A stretch of 33,798 nt of DNA from Flavobacterium sp. (lineage in GTDB: Bacteria; Bacteroidota; Bacteroidia; Flavobacteriales; Flavobacteriaceae): contig NVUT01000020.1 of NCBI GenBank assembly GCA_002733185.1, forward strand, positions 26,671 to 60,468, given 5' to 3'. Positions 7,167 through 16,443 of this stretch are shown here, in pieces. Each line of letters starts with the position of its first letter. Within the stretch, counting starts at the first letter, position 1. The position numbers and the translations under genes were made by a program. Below the pieces are notes generated by a model, which searched no databases, had not been told where the DNA came from, and saw only the letters and a list, made by a program, of their open reading frames with translations.

Positions 7167-8633
7167 ATGCAAAAACAATTAATTATTGGAGTTCTGAGTT
7201 TGGCACTTTTGTCATGCGAACAACAAAAAGAACAAGTGAAAAATGAGATAACTACTGAAAACGAATATGAATATATTGGTGGTTACCCAACTGATGCCAC
7301 AGTTGAAAAAGCGTTTTATCAATTAGATTTACAACGTGCATCACAAGTATACTTAGAATTTATTCCTCTTACTTCTCAAAATTCTATTTTCAGAGCTCAC
7401 AACGAAGATTATGGTATGAAAAAAACTGGTGATGTGGGAATATACACAGAAATGGGTACAGGAAAAGCTGGAGCAATAGGCTTGACATACAATACCGAAA
7501 GTATTTACGCATCGGCTCATTGCGATTTAAAAATTGATGGACCTGTTGTGATTGAAACGCCATCAAATGTTTTAGGAATTGTAGATGATGGTTGGATGAG
7601 ATATGTAACCGATTTAGGAAATGCAGGTCCTGACAAAGGAAAAGGCGGAAAGTATTTATTGCTTCCTCCAGGATATAAAGGTGATATTCCTGAAGGATAC
7701 TTTGTGTTTGAATGTCCAACATACCGAAACTGGATAATGGTGAGAGGTTTTACGGAAGAAACAGGTACAGGACAAAATGCCTTAGATTACTATCGTAAAA
7801 ACTTAAAAATATATCCTTTAGAAACAGGACCACGCGAAGATGCAATTTATGTATCGATGACAGGTATGGGAGGAAATACTACTCATCCAAGAGATGCAAG
7901 TTATTTTGATTTTCTAAATGAGATAGTTCAATACGAACCTGCAACCGCTTTTACGCCTTACGAACTTGGAGTTTTGCAATCAATTGGAATTGAAAAAGGC
8001 AAAGATTTTAATCCTGATGCGCGAATGAAAGAAATATACAAAAAAGGTGTAGAGCGTGGAGAAGCTATGGCAAAAGCAAATGCTTACGCGAATAGATTAG
8101 AAGGTGTTAGAATTTATGATGATAGAAAATACGAACGCCTTTTTATTGGAGATTATACATTCCAAAAAGGAGATGCACTTTGGATAGATGCTAGGACACT
8201 TTTTCATTACGAAGCAATTGTGGTTACGCCTGCAATGACTCGTAAAATGATAGGGAATGGATCACAATACTTAATTTGTTATAGAGATAAGGATGATAAC
8301 TTTATGATGGGAGAGCATAATTACAAACTAAATATTCCAGCTAATATTCCAGCTGAAACATTTTGGTCGGTTACTGTTTATCACCCTGATACACGTTCTT
8401 TATTACAAAATGGTGAAGATAAACCAAGTGTGAGTATGTACGATAAGCCTATTGTAAACGAAGATGGTTCTATAGATTTATATTTTGGACCAGAAGCACC
8501 TGAAGGACAAGAAAATAATTGGGTAAAAACAATACCAGGAGAAGGTTGGGAAATACTGTTTAGACTTTACGGTCCAACGGAAGCATTTTTTGATCAAACT
8601 TGGAGACCAAACGATTTTGAAAAATTAAATTAA
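7167..8633 (+). CDS. DUF1254/DUF1214 domain lipoprotein
   Basis: A lipoprotein signal (MQKQLIIGVLSLALLSCEQQ, lipobox LLSC) predicts export and lipid anchoring. The DUF1254 part follows, with GGYPTDATVEKAFYQLDLQRASQVYLEF and DGPVVIETPSNVLGIVDDGWMRYVTDLG. The C-terminal DUF1214 part contains FWSVTVYHPDTRSLL and GWEILFRLYGPTEAFFDQTWRP. Proteins of this pair of domains are widespread and lack an established enzymatic role. Length (488 aa) is normal for the fused form. It is followed after 19 nt by a second, shorter paralogue-like gene in the same cassette, so the two are probably co-expressed and act together at the cell envelope. Confidence 0.85.
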   Translation: MQKQLIIGVLSLALLSCEQQKEQVKNEITTENEYEYIGGYPTDATVEKAFYQLDLQRASQVYLEFIPLTSQNSIFRAHNEDYGMKKTGDVGIYTEMGTGKAGAIGLTYNTESIYASAHCDLKIDGPVVIETPSNVLGIVDDGWMRYVTDLGNAGPDKGKGGKYLLLPPGYKGDIPEGYFVFECPTYRNWIMVRGFTEETGTGQNALDYYRKNLKIYPLETGPREDAIYVSMTGMGGNTTHPRDASYFDFLNEIVQYEPATAFTPYELGVLQSIGIEKGKDFNPDARMKEIYKKGVERGEAMAKANAYANRLEGVRIYDDRKYERLFIGDYTFQKGDALWIDARTLFHYEAIVVTPAMTRKMIGNGSQYLICYRDKDDNFMMGEHNYKLNIPANIPAETFWSVTVYHPDTRSLLQNGEDKPSVSMYDKPIVNEDGSIDLYFGPEAPEGQENNWVKTIPGEGWEILFRLYGPTEAFFDQTWRPNDFEKLN

Positions 8634-8652
8634 TTTAAAAGAAGATAATAAT

Positions 8653-9948
8653 ATGAAACAAAACAGAATTTTATTGAGTGTAGGTATATTTATATTAGCC
8701 ACTCTATTTGTAGCTTGTAATTCCAACCAAAAAGAAAATAAAACTACAAGCTCTGATGTTAAGTCAGAAGTTAAAGTAACAAGCGAAAACTTACCAGATT
8801 GGCAATATGTAGGATATAAGGTTATTCATCATATGACAATGGAGATAAATCAGATAAAAGACATGGGGTTTAATGTTTTTGATAATCCACCAATTGCAGA
8901 TTATCAATCTTTTGTAATAACACCAGCCTTAGATCACTTCTATACTAGAGCAATTGTTGACTTAAGAAATGGTCCGATTATAGTTAATACGCCTGCACGT
9001 GACGACAGATATTCGAGCCTTGAGGTATTTGATATGGAACACCATGCTATTTATGCAGAAGTTACAGGGCCTGAAGCACAACGTTATGTTGTAGTTCATA
9101 AAGATTATAAAGGTGAATTACCTGAAGCTAATGCCGTAATTCGTACAAATTCCCTTTTCCCTTTCATTTTTATTCGTACACAATCGTTCGAAATTGCTGG
9201 AGATCCAAAAGCAGATAAAATCAGAAGACAAGCCAGTATTGAAGGTGAAGCATCTGATATTGAATTACCAGATGTAAAAGACACAAAAGCGGTAATTCAA
9301 TGGGTTATTGACAACTCCATATCTTATCCTCAAACTAAAGATTTAATGGCAAAAGCTGCTGCCGACTATACGCCTGAAGTACATAAAGAAACTTTTGAGA
9401 ACTTAAAAGCATTTTTGGCATCTGGTGGAGTTAGTGGGAATGTGGGAATGTTCGAAGCTGTTGATGATCCAACAGGAGGAACTCACAAAGTTAGAGGAGC
9501 AGGCACTCTATTGGGGCACCTAGGATTTCCAGTACACCATGCATATTACCAAAACATACCTGTTACTGCTGAAGGAGTACCTCACGCAGGAGCTAATGGT
9601 CCTTTTGTTGTTACTGTACCATTTGTACCTGGTGTGGATTTATTTTGGTCGGTTACACGATATGGTTCAAATACCTTTTTACCATTAAACCCAGCAGACA
9701 TTGGAGGGAATAACATACAAGCTTATAATGCATTTAATACCAAGCCGGATGAAAACGGAAATGTGACTTTTACATTTAGTATGGAAGATCCTAAGGATGG
9801 AACGTATTGGATGCCCGTTAAAGAAGATGGTTATTACATGATATTCCGTTACTATGGTCCTGCTGCAGCCTTGAACGGAAATACGGCAAAAGATATAGTC
9901 TATAAAGGAACACCTCTTGAGGAAAGATTTAAAACAGTTACGTTTTAG
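8653..9948 (+). CDS. DUF1254/DUF1214 domain lipoprotein (second copy)
   Basis: The N-terminus MKQNRILLSVGIFILATLFVACNSN is a lipoprotein signal with lipobox FVAC. The body carries DUF1254-like features (AIVDLRNGPIIVNTPARDDRYSSLEVFDMEHHAIYAEVTG) and the DUF1214-like end (DLFWSVTRYGSNTFLPLNPAD, GYYMIFRYYGPAAALNG). It resembles the preceding protein in domain order but not closely in sequence, which suggests an old duplication or paired partners, not a recent copy. At 431 aa it appears complete. It is the last gene of its cassette, 68 nt before attC site 3. Its biochemical role is unknown. Confidence 0.82.
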   Translation: MKQNRILLSVGIFILATLFVACNSNQKENKTTSSDVKSEVKVTSENLPDWQYVGYKVIHHMTMEINQIKDMGFNVFDNPPIADYQSFVITPALDHFYTRAIVDLRNGPIIVNTPARDDRYSSLEVFDMEHHAIYAEVTGPEAQRYVVVHKDYKGELPEANAVIRTNSLFPFIFIRTQSFEIAGDPKADKIRRQASIEGEASDIELPDVKDTKAVIQWVIDNSISYPQTKDLMAKAAADYTPEVHKETFENLKAFLASGGVSGNVGMFEAVDDPTGGTHKVRGAGTLLGHLGFPVHHAYYQNIPVTAEGVPHAGANGPFVVTVPFVPGVDLFWSVTRYGSNTFLPLNPADIGGNNIQAYNAFNTKPDENGNVTFTFSMEDPKDGTYWMPVKEDGYYMIFRYYGPAAALNGNTAKDIVYKGTPLEERFKTVTF

Positions 9949-10016
9949 ATACTCGAAAATGAAACCAAATAAGCCTGGGAACTCTGGGTTTATTTGAGTT
10001 TTCATGAAGTAACTAC

Positions 10017-10147
10017 CGCCAACAATGTATATAAAAAATTGCCTAAATAGCAGTAATATCAAGCGTTGTAGCCCGATTGAAAATTGCAGTAAATTGGAAA
10101 AATATGTGCTTCGAAATCGGAAACTTTTCATATACTAACCGTTATGT
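10017..10147 (+). repeat. attC-like site 3
   Basis: R'' CGCCAAC, AAT, L'' GTATATAAAAAATTGCC; L' CGGAAACTTTTCATATAC, TAACC, R' GTTATGT. A/C oppositions lie at stem positions 7 and 12. R'' side TACCGCCAAC matches the cassette 3 start GTTGGCGGTA. Confidence 0.88.
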
Positions 10148-10185
10148 GTCATATGACCAAAAAACCAAAATCGAGATAAAAGACT

Positions 10186-11352
10186 ATGTTTAGTTGGTTC
10201 AAGAAAAAAGAAAAAATAGAAAATTCGATTGAAATTTCAGTTAGCGGAATAAATCCTCAAACCGAAAATGAATTTCTATTTTACAATTTTGTAGAAATGA
10301 CTTTCGCACCTCATTTGAAAAAATGGTACGAAAAATCAAAATCAAACGGAATTGAATTTAAGCCACAATACGAACAAGCAATTAAGCAAAAGACTTCAAC
10401 ATCAGAATTTAAAAACCCTCATAGTTTCCCAGAATACTTTAACAATCAATTTGACCATATTGCAATCGATTTTGAAACAGCAAATCAAAACCGAATTAGT
10501 GCTTGTGCATTAGGTTTAGTATTTATAAAAAACGACAGAATTGCTTATCAAACAAGTTATCACATCAAACCGCCGAAATCGGAGAAATTTTCAAGTAGGA
10601 ATATCGGAATTCACGGGATTACTGCCGAAGATGTTGATTATGCAATGACATTCGATGAACTTTGGGAATCCGAACTTTCAAAATATTTTAATCAAAACTT
10701 AATAATATTCCATAATGCAAGTATGGATTTAAGTGTTTTAAAAAACCTTTTTCAACACTATTCAATTTCAGACTACAAGATTGAATATTTGGACACAATG
10801 CGACTTGCAGAAAAAACAGGGAATCCTAAAAAAATATCTGAATTAGCAGACAAATTTGAAATTGAATATATCGACAAACATAATCCTGAAATCGATGCAA
10901 AAGTTTGTGCTTATGTTTTCGGAGAACTTGCTGAACTTTATCCAGATTATAAAAGTTTGATAAGAACTTTAAGTGAAAAAGAAATTCAAGAAAAAATAAC
11001 TCGAATAAAAGAAACAGCGGAAATAAAAAATCAAAATCTCGATTATGTTCAAGCATATTCACTTGACAAAGGAGAAATCGAAAAAATTGAGTTAAAAGAC
11101 AAAGCATTCATTTTTACTGGAGAAATAACGACTGACCGAAATATTGCAAAGGAATTTATTGAAAAAAACGGAGGAATTATAAAATCTGGAATTAGTAGTA
11201 AATTGGACTTTGTTATTATTGGAGCCGACTTTGGTTGGTCGAAAATTCAAAAAGTCCACGAATTAAACGAAAAAAAGAACTGTAAAATAAAAATATTAAC
11301 AAATTCGGATTTTGAACATCTGAAAAAAAATACGCCACATAACACCGTATAA
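10186..11352 (+). CDS. DnaQ-type 3'-5' exonuclease with C-terminal BRCT domain
   Basis: The DEDD exonuclease motifs are clear. Exo I is IAIDFETANQNRISACALG (Asp95, Glu97), Exo II is FHNASMDLSVL (Asp near 180), and Exo III is HNPEIDAKVCAYVF (His near 232, Asp near 237). From about residue 303 a BRCT domain begins (KDKAFIFTGEITTDRNIAKEFIEKNGGIIKSGISSKLDFVIIG). This domain in NAD-dependent ligases binds nicked or end-processed DNA. The first ~85 residues are not recognised. Exonuclease-BRCT fusions resemble the epsilon-like domain joined to a DNA-binding module, consistent with DNA repair or degradation of foreign DNA. Substrate is not known. The C-terminal residues ...NTPHNTV and the stop codon lie inside attC site 4, so the recombination site supplies the end of the gene. 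It is alone in its cassette. Confidence 0.85.
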   Translation: MFSWFKKKEKIENSIEISVSGINPQTENEFLFYNFVEMTFAPHLKKWYEKSKSNGIEFKPQYEQAIKQKTSTSEFKNPHSFPEYFNNQFDHIAIDFETANQNRISACALGLVFIKNDRIAYQTSYHIKPPKSEKFSSRNIGIHGITAEDVDYAMTFDELWESELSKYFNQNLIIFHNASMDLSVLKNLFQHYSISDYKIEYLDTMRLAEKTGNPKKISELADKFEIEYIDKHNPEIDAKVCAYVFGELAELYPDYKSLIRTLSEKEIQEKITRIKETAEIKNQNLDYVQAYSLDKGEIEKIELKDKAFIFTGEITTDRNIAKEFIEKNGGIIKSGISSKLDFVIIGADFGWSKIQKVHELNEKKNCKIKILTNSDFEHLKKNTPHNTV

Positions 11353-11467
11353 AATTAATTGCTAGTGCAGGCTTACTTACGAAAATCCTCGCGGATTTTC
11401 TATTCGGTTTGTATTTGCTAAATTAGGTGCTTAAACACGCAAAAAATCTTATACAAACACGTTAGCT
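11337..11467 (+). repeat. attC-like site 4
   Basis: R'' ACATAAC, ACC, L'' GTATAAAATTAATTGC; L' GCAAAAAATCTTATAC, AAACAC, R' GTTAGCT. This is the only site lacking the A/C at position 12; position 7 has it. A central hairpin GAAAATCC-TCGC-GGATTTTC spans 11381-11400. R'' matches the cassette 4 start (GTTATGTG). Confidence 0.88.
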
Positions 11468-11477
11468 ACAATTTGAA

Positions 11478-11963
11478 ATGACGACTTTCATAATCATAAT
11501 TGGATTAGTTTTAATACTAATTATTTACTTTTTAATTTCTAATAAAATCGGAATTAAAAAACTGAATGATGAAATCAACGAAATTTGTATCGCTCACGAA
11601 AAACTAAATTATCCTGAACTTGACAAAAAAACTCAATTGGAAATAATGGAAACTGGAGATTTGAGTCCAATTGCGAAATTAGTACCTGAACATAAAGACA
11701 AAAGAACACCGTTAAAACTGTTGAAAAATTACATAACGATTACTAAAACGGAATTCAGGAATTATTTAATTGAAACTGGATTTATAGAAAAACAAAAAAT
11801 AGAAAACGCTCATAATCCTAAACAAGATGGAATTTGGTTAATGAAAGATAAAATCATAGACCAAGAAAGAGGATATACACACAGAAGTTGGAATATAAAA
11901 AATATGAATGAAGCTTCTGATGTTTATGTAAATCTATTATGGGAAAAGTTGAATACGAATTAA
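11478..11963 (+). CDS. Small membrane-anchored protein of unknown function
   Basis: The 161-aa protein begins with one hydrophobic segment (residues 3-22, FIIIIGLVLILIIYFLIS). A charged soluble region follows, containing AHEKLNYPELDKKTQLEIMETGDLSPIAKLVPEH and a GIWLMKDKIIDQERGYTHRSW stretch. The topology is probably a single-pass anchor with a cytoplasmic domain. No family is recognised. It is the sole gene of cassette 5 and starts only 17 bp after the cassette's GTT. The stop lies 9 bp before the attC R'' box, so gene and attC are packed tightly, as is usual in cassettes. Confidence 0.75.
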   Translation: MTTFIIIIGLVLILIIYFLISNKIGIKKLNDEINEICIAHEKLNYPELDKKTQLEIMETGDLSPIAKLVPEHKDKRTPLKLLKNYITITKTEFRNYLIETGFIEKQKIENAHNPKQDGIWLMKDKIIDQERGYTHRSWNIKNMNEASDVYVNLLWEKLNTN

Positions 11964-11971
11964 AAAACTGT

Positions 11972-12103
11972 AGCTAACACCGTATAAAAATAATGCGTAG
12001 TTTAGTCCTTAACCCAAAGTTAGTGCAATTTTGTTACGTCTGATTTTCCTTCGGAAAATCCTCGCACACAAAACCGCACTATTCTTATACATAACCGTTG
12101 CCA
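11972..12103 (+). repeat. attC-like site 5
   Basis: R'' AGCTAAC, ACC, L'' GTATAAAAATAATGCG; L' CGCACTATTCTTATAC, ATAACC, R' GTTGCCA. A/C at positions 7 and 12. A central hairpin GATTTTCC-TTC-GGAAAATC spans 12042-12060. R'' side TGTAGCTAAC matches the cassette 5 start GTTAGCTACA. Confidence 0.88.
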
Positions 12104-12124
12104 ACCATTTAAGGAAAACCGAAT

Positions 12125-12712
12125 ATGACGATAAACGAAGTCCGAAATGAATACGACAATGAGCCTTCACGTAATTTAAAAATGTCTGATTTTACTCTTG
12201 GAGAACAAAAAGACCTCGTTTTAAATTTATGTTTAAAGTATTCTAAAAAAGAGGCTGACATTAACGATATTAAAAGAATCTTATTTCCAAAAGATACCAA
12301 AGACGACATTAAACACCTTTTAAATTTAATCTCTGAATATGAGCCTAAAATTGTAAACGTTAGACGTTCAAGATATGATTTAAAAATTGAGTCCAACGAA
12401 AGAACTAAATCATTTATGGAAAATGACGGATTTACTAAATTAGAATCTGACTTAAAAAATTCTGACTTAAAAGAAAGCAACAAGAGTGATTTAGAAGTTA
12501 AAAACCTGAAATTAGAAAATGAGAGTTTTGAGTACCAAAAATCTATTCGTAAAAAAGAAAAGAAAATTAAAAAATTGACTTCTGAGAATTTGCGCTTACA
12601 AAACAGGCAAATGAAAAGAGTAGTTTTATATTCTATAATTGGATTTGTTGCTGGAGCCATAATATCTAATTTAAAAGACATTTTAATCCTATTGAACATA
12701 ACAAGCCCATAA
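12125..12712 (+). CDS. Coiled-coil protein with C-terminal membrane anchor, unknown function
   Basis: The 195-aa protein has a helical, charged N-terminal half (TLGEQKDLVLNLCLKYSKKEADINDIKRILFPKDTKDDIKHLLNLI). A Lys/Glu-rich coiled-coil-like region follows near residues 105-160 (LEVKNLKLENESFEYQKSIRKKEKKIKKL). A single hydrophobic segment ends it (VLYSIIGFVAGAIISNL). It therefore looks tail-anchored with most of the protein in the cytoplasm. No family is recognised. A minus-strand ORF of similar length overlaps it, but this frame is preferred. It starts right after the cassette start, ends before the attC, has the array's orientation and gives a coherent topology. Confidence 0.72.
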   Translation: MTINEVRNEYDNEPSRNLKMSDFTLGEQKDLVLNLCLKYSKKEADINDIKRILFPKDTKDDIKHLLNLISEYEPKIVNVRRSRYDLKIESNERTKSFMENDGFTKLESDLKNSDLKESNKSDLEVKNLKLENESFEYQKSIRKKEKKIKKLTSENLRLQNRQMKRVVLYSIIGFVAGAIISNLKDILILLNITSP

Positions 12713-12805
12713 CAAAAAAAAGAATGAACATTACGATATTTATAATTTTGTGCTTTTTCATAATATGTTGAATTTTAAAATTAATAATCGGAAAATAAAA
12801 ACGGT

Positions 12806-12937
12806 AGGCAACACCGTGTAAAATTCATTGCTAAGTTTTGGCTTACTTTGGAAAACCCTATCGGATTTTCAAGTCAATTATTATTTATTAAATTTATCGC
12901 TTAACCACGCAACGAAATCTTACACACACCGTTGTGT
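12806..12937 (+). repeat. attC-like site 6
   Basis: R'' AGGCAAC, ACC, L'' GTGTAAAATTCATTGC; L' GCAACGAAATCTTACAC, ACACC, R' GTTGTGT. A/C at positions 7 and 12 (one-base gap between). Central hairpin at 12851-12870 with one C/A opposition, which is G/T on the bottom strand. R'' matches the cassette 6 start (GTTGCC.ACC). Confidence 0.88.
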
Positions 12938-12959
12938 GTAATTAAAACCAACCGACAGA

Positions 12960-14249
12960 ATGAAATTAGGAAGAAACGAAAAATGTCATTGCGGGAGTGG
13001 TTTGAAATACAAAAAATGTTGTAAAACTAGATCTTCAGAAAAAGAAAAACCTATTGACATAACACTTTCATCTCTCATAAATACCATAAAACTTGGTTTA
13101 GAAAATTTAGACAAATTAAATGGTTCTAAACAAAAAATTAAAGTCAAGGATATTAAATTGATGAATGAAGATTCACTCGTCTGTGAATTCTATCCACATA
13201 AAGAAAACTCAACTGACATTAAAATAGAGATTGCAACTATAATGGGATTCTTCAATGGATTTTTTAGAGATGACCCATATGACGGAATTAGATTTAGATA
13301 TTACGCTGCCAGAGCCTACAACAAAGAAAATATTGAATTATTATATGCTTTATCTTCAAAAGAAAGTGCTGAACAGATTGGAACAGGTAATTCTATTGAT
13401 TGGATGAAATCGACAATCTTCCAGGAAAACACAAATGATTATCGCCTTGGAATTGCCAAAAAAATAATTTCAGAAATTGAAATAACATTTAGAGAAGTTA
13501 TTAAGGATATACTTTCAAAAAAATATGGTTCTGAATGGTGGGACTTAACACTTAATAATAAACTAGGAAAAAGTATTAAAGACACTTATAAAAACCAATT
13601 TGGGTTTGAAATAACTGACGGAAATGTTTTAATAGAATACACATATATTCTACAACTAAAGAAAATAATCACAACTTATTGGCCAGATTTCAAAGGACTA
13701 TTTAACAAAAAACCTGATTTTGAAAATTTGATTGATAATCTTAATCTAATTAGAAGAGAAGAAGCTCATAATAGAATAATAACGGAATCTCATTTGGACG
13801 AACTAAATGATATTTACATTAAGCTATTATCTAAAATTTCAGAAAAATATCCCGAGATTTTACCAACACATTTAATTGATGGTTGGAAATCAAAAATCAA
13901 AGTGATTATGACAAATGGATATAAACCATTATATAATAGCTCTGAACTTATTGATGAACCAGATTCAAAAATCAAACTTTTAAAATCAATCAATAGCACA
14001 AAACATCTAATCGAATATATCAAAGAAACTATTAGTAGACTTCAATCGTTAGTTGTTCCAATTCAAAAGAATGCAATCCACAATGAATTAGTACAACATT
14101 TTGTTAATTATAAAGATTTATCAGAAAAGAAACTGAAAAATATCGCAGATGGAGAATTACAAATTTTGTTGGAAACTTTGAAAGAAATTGAAAATTATGA
14201 AATCATTATGAACGAATTCTCTGGAAAGTTTTTACTGTCTGAAGCATAA
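12960..14249 (+). CDS. SEC-C zinc motif plus Swt1-like HEPN protein
   Basis: Residues 1-22 (MKLGRNEKCHCGSGLKYKKCCK) are a SEC-C motif, a small zinc-binding element (CxC...CC) first known from SecA tails and found on many defence proteins. The middle region, from about residue 175 (SEIEITFREVIKDILSKKYGSEWWDLTL) to NLIRREEAHNRIITESHLDEL near residues 260-278, resembles the Swt1-type HEPN domain. RREEAH matches the R-x4-H catalytic pattern of HEPN ribonucleases. HEPN proteins often cleave RNA in toxin or abortive-infection systems. The C-terminal ~140 residues are helical and unrecognised. It is the only gene in cassette 7, with no obvious antitoxin. The domain calls are by motif, and RNase activity is inference. 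Confidence 0.72.
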   Translation: MKLGRNEKCHCGSGLKYKKCCKTRSSEKEKPIDITLSSLINTIKLGLENLDKLNGSKQKIKVKDIKLMNEDSLVCEFYPHKENSTDIKIEIATIMGFFNGFFRDDPYDGIRFRYYAARAYNKENIELLYALSSKESAEQIGTGNSIDWMKSTIFQENTNDYRLGIAKKIISEIEITFREVIKDILSKKYGSEWWDLTLNNKLGKSIKDTYKNQFGFEITDGNVLIEYTYILQLKKIITTYWPDFKGLFNKKPDFENLIDNLNLIRREEAHNRIITESHLDELNDIYIKLLSKISEKYPEILPTHLIDGWKSKIKVIMTNGYKPLYNSSELIDEPDSKIKLLKSINSTKHLIEYIKETISRLQSLVVPIQKNAIHNELVQHFVNYKDLSEKKLKNIADGELQILLETLKEIENYEIIMNEFSGKFLLSEA

Positions 14250-14258
14250 AATAACTAC

Positions 14259-14443
14259 ACACAACAACGTGTATAAACAATAAGGGTTTTGTTGCTTAAT
14301 CGAAGTTTGGTGCGTTTTACGAAGTCCGCAAAATTTACAATTTTGCGTTAACATTTGAAAGAAAAATTGTAAATTTGGCTAATTACTAATTCGAAAAGTA
14401 AGTCCATTTTAATCCCTTACTGTTCATACACAAACCGTTAGCC
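14259..14443 (+). repeat. attC-like site 7 (long class, 185 bp)
   Basis: R'' ACACAAC, AAC, L'' GTGTATAAACAATAAGGG; L' CCCTTACTGTTCATACAC, AAACC, R' GTTAGCC. A/C at positions 7 and 12. The centre holds CGCAAAATT/AATTTTGCG and, further on, AAAATTGTAAATTT, which can pair alternatively with the first half. R'' TACACACAAC matches the cassette 7 start. Confidence 0.88.
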
Positions 14444-14457
14444 ACAATTAGAAAATT

Positions 14458-16297
14458 ATGGAAGAAAAGATATTAGAAACAATAGTAACAGGATTTATTT
14501 CCGAACTTGTAAAAGAAAGCAAATCAATATTCAATGATTTGTCTGATGAAGGAAGCCAGTTATTGAAAACAGGTCTAAAAAGATATCTATCTAAGCAAAA
14601 AGATAAATATTCACATCTTAAAACTCTTTTAAAAGGAAACACTCCTGTCTTTTTATATGATATTTATTACCCATTAAAACTTGAAAAAAGTGATGAAATA
14701 ATAAAGACAGATGTTATTTCTAATGTTTTTGAAAAGACAAATTATGTTACAATAATTGGTGATGCCGGAAGTGGAAAAAGTACACTTGTAAAGCATTTAT
14801 TTTTGAATTCAATTTATACCAAATATGCAATCCCAATTTTAATAGAATTAAGGTATCTTAACGATTATGAAAACGATTTAGAATCATATATAATTGACAA
14901 AGTTCTTGAAAATAAAATAGCCGAAAATCCAAAGATATTAGAACGATTATTAGAAAAAGGTAAGTTTGTATTTTTTCTTGATGGTTATGATGAATTAAAC
15001 TCTGAGGTAAAATCTAAAATAATTGAAAACCTTAATTCATTTATTAATCAGTATTCCGAAAATAAATTCATTCTAACAACTCGTCCTTTTTCAGATATTG
15101 AACATTTACAAATATTCCACAATTATAATGTTAAAAAACTGTCCCTTGAAGACGGAGAGATTGAGGGATTCATTCATAAACAACTTGAAAAAGAAAATCA
15201 ACTTGCTAAAAAAATATATGAATCAATCAATTCTAACAAAAGTGAATATATTCAAAGTTTTTTAACAAACCCTCTTCTGCTTTCTCTTTATATTTTAACC
15301 TTTCAAAGTAATGCCTCCGTTCCTGCAAAAAAATACATTTTCTATAGACGTGTTATTCAGGCATTATTTTCAGAACACGATAGCAAAACAAAACTTGGCT
15401 TTGTTAGAGAAAAACTAAGTGGTTTAAAACAAGAAGAATTTGAAGACATTTTAAAAATATTTTGTTTCATATCTTATTTTGAAAGCAGATTTAATTGGGA
15501 TATGGACTATATTCTTGATAAATTTAACAAAATTAAAAAAACAAAAAGAACTCACCTTTAGTAACAATAAAGTTGTAAAAGATTTGAAATCTGCTGTTGC
15601 ATTATGGTTAGAAGATAATGGCGAATATTCTTTCGCACATAGATCATTACAGGAATATTTTGCCGCTTTATTTGTCAAAAACCTAAACCCAAATGAAAAC
15701 AAAAGAATTTATGATAAAATAATTGACAGATTTTCGAAAATCAGACGTTTAAATGAAGTTAAAAATTTCCTTTCTTTATTAGAAGAAATGGATACTTTAA
15801 ATTTCAAACGACACTACTATCTACCATTATTATTAGAATTAAGAAAACAAATTGATGATAGCAATGATGAAAATTTATTCAATACATTTATTAAATTCTT
15901 TGCACAAGGTGTAATATTACATTCACATAAAGGAGGAGAACGGTACTATCCTGATGTTCGAATCAATGAAGATACAGTCTACAAAGCAATATATATTCAT
16001 CTTCCATTTACCATTAAACTAAATGACATCTTACGTGATGTTATTAGAGATGATTCTAATAAAGTAACTGATGGTAATGATGAGTTAAAATTAGATAAAG
16101 GTAGAGGGAAAAACAGAGTTGTACCTTACATAAATTTTGACAAAGATTTACCTTTTGAGTTTAAAGACATATGTTTTAATAAAGTTATTTCATTAGGAAC
16201 AGAATTTAGTTTACACATAAATAAAGAAATAAAAGATACTGAAAAATTTATTGAAAAGTCAATTGAAATAGATAAAGATTTTGTTGATTTAATATAA
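14458..16297 (+). pseudogene. NACHT-domain STAND NTPase, one frameshift
   Basis: NACHT proteins are signal-transducing ATPases; several bacterial ones (bNACHT) defend against phage. The first frame (14458-15561) carries the P-loop GDAGSGKST (residues 101-109), Walker B FFLDGYDEL (near 172) and the downstream FILTTRP. The N-terminal ~95 residues are helical and unrecognised. The second frame (open to 16297) continues with SAVALWLEDNGEYSFAHRSLQEYFAALFVKNL, the usual helical segment after NACHT, and an unrecognised C-terminus. The frames meet at a run of seven A (15535-15541). With six A the reading frame is continuous at about 612 aa. It may be a real mutation, a sequencing indel or transcriptional slippage. 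Without correction the first ORF ends at 367 aa. It is alone in cassette 8. Confidence 0.82.
15535..15541 (+). other. A7 homopolymer at the NACHT frameshift
   Basis: Seven A residues sit exactly where the upstream and downstream NACHT frames overlap. Removing one A joins ...NKIKK to QKELTFSNNK without a stop. Such runs are prone to polymerase slippage and to long-read sequencing indels. Confidence 0.7.
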
Positions 16298-16302
16298 AAA
16301 GT

Positions 16303-16433
16303 GGCTAACAAAGTATAAAAATAATAGCCGAAATAGTAGTAAATATGAACATTGTAGTCCGCAACAACATTAATAGTAAATTGAAAAATCCTACTTCCGC
16401 AGTCGGCTACTATTCTTATACAAACCGTTAGCA
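16303..16433 (+). repeat. attC-like site 8
   Basis: R'' GGCTAAC, AAA, L'' GTATAAAAATAATAGCCG; L' CGGCTACTATTCTTATAC, AAACC, R' GTTAGCA. The stem is perfect except for A/C at positions 7 and 12. R'' side GTGGCTAAC matches the cassette 8 start GTTAGCCAC. Confidence 0.9.
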
Positions 16434-16443
16434 GCAACCTAAA

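Noticed and set aside
9685-10131. 148-aa minus-strand ORF
   Set aside because: It lies across the end of the lipoprotein gene and attC site 3; it is a shadow of both.
12109-12699. 196-aa minus-strand ORF
   Set aside because: It overlaps the plus-strand 195-aa ORF almost fully. The plus frame fits the cassette orientation and has a coherent coiled-coil/anchor layout.
12724-12771. Tiny ORF MNITIFIILCFFIIC after the 12125 gene
   Set aside because: Fifteen codons with no start signal or conservation evidence; too little to call.
16126-16437. 103-aa minus-strand ORF
   Set aside because: It covers the NACHT 3' end and attC site 8 and shows no protein-like features of its own.
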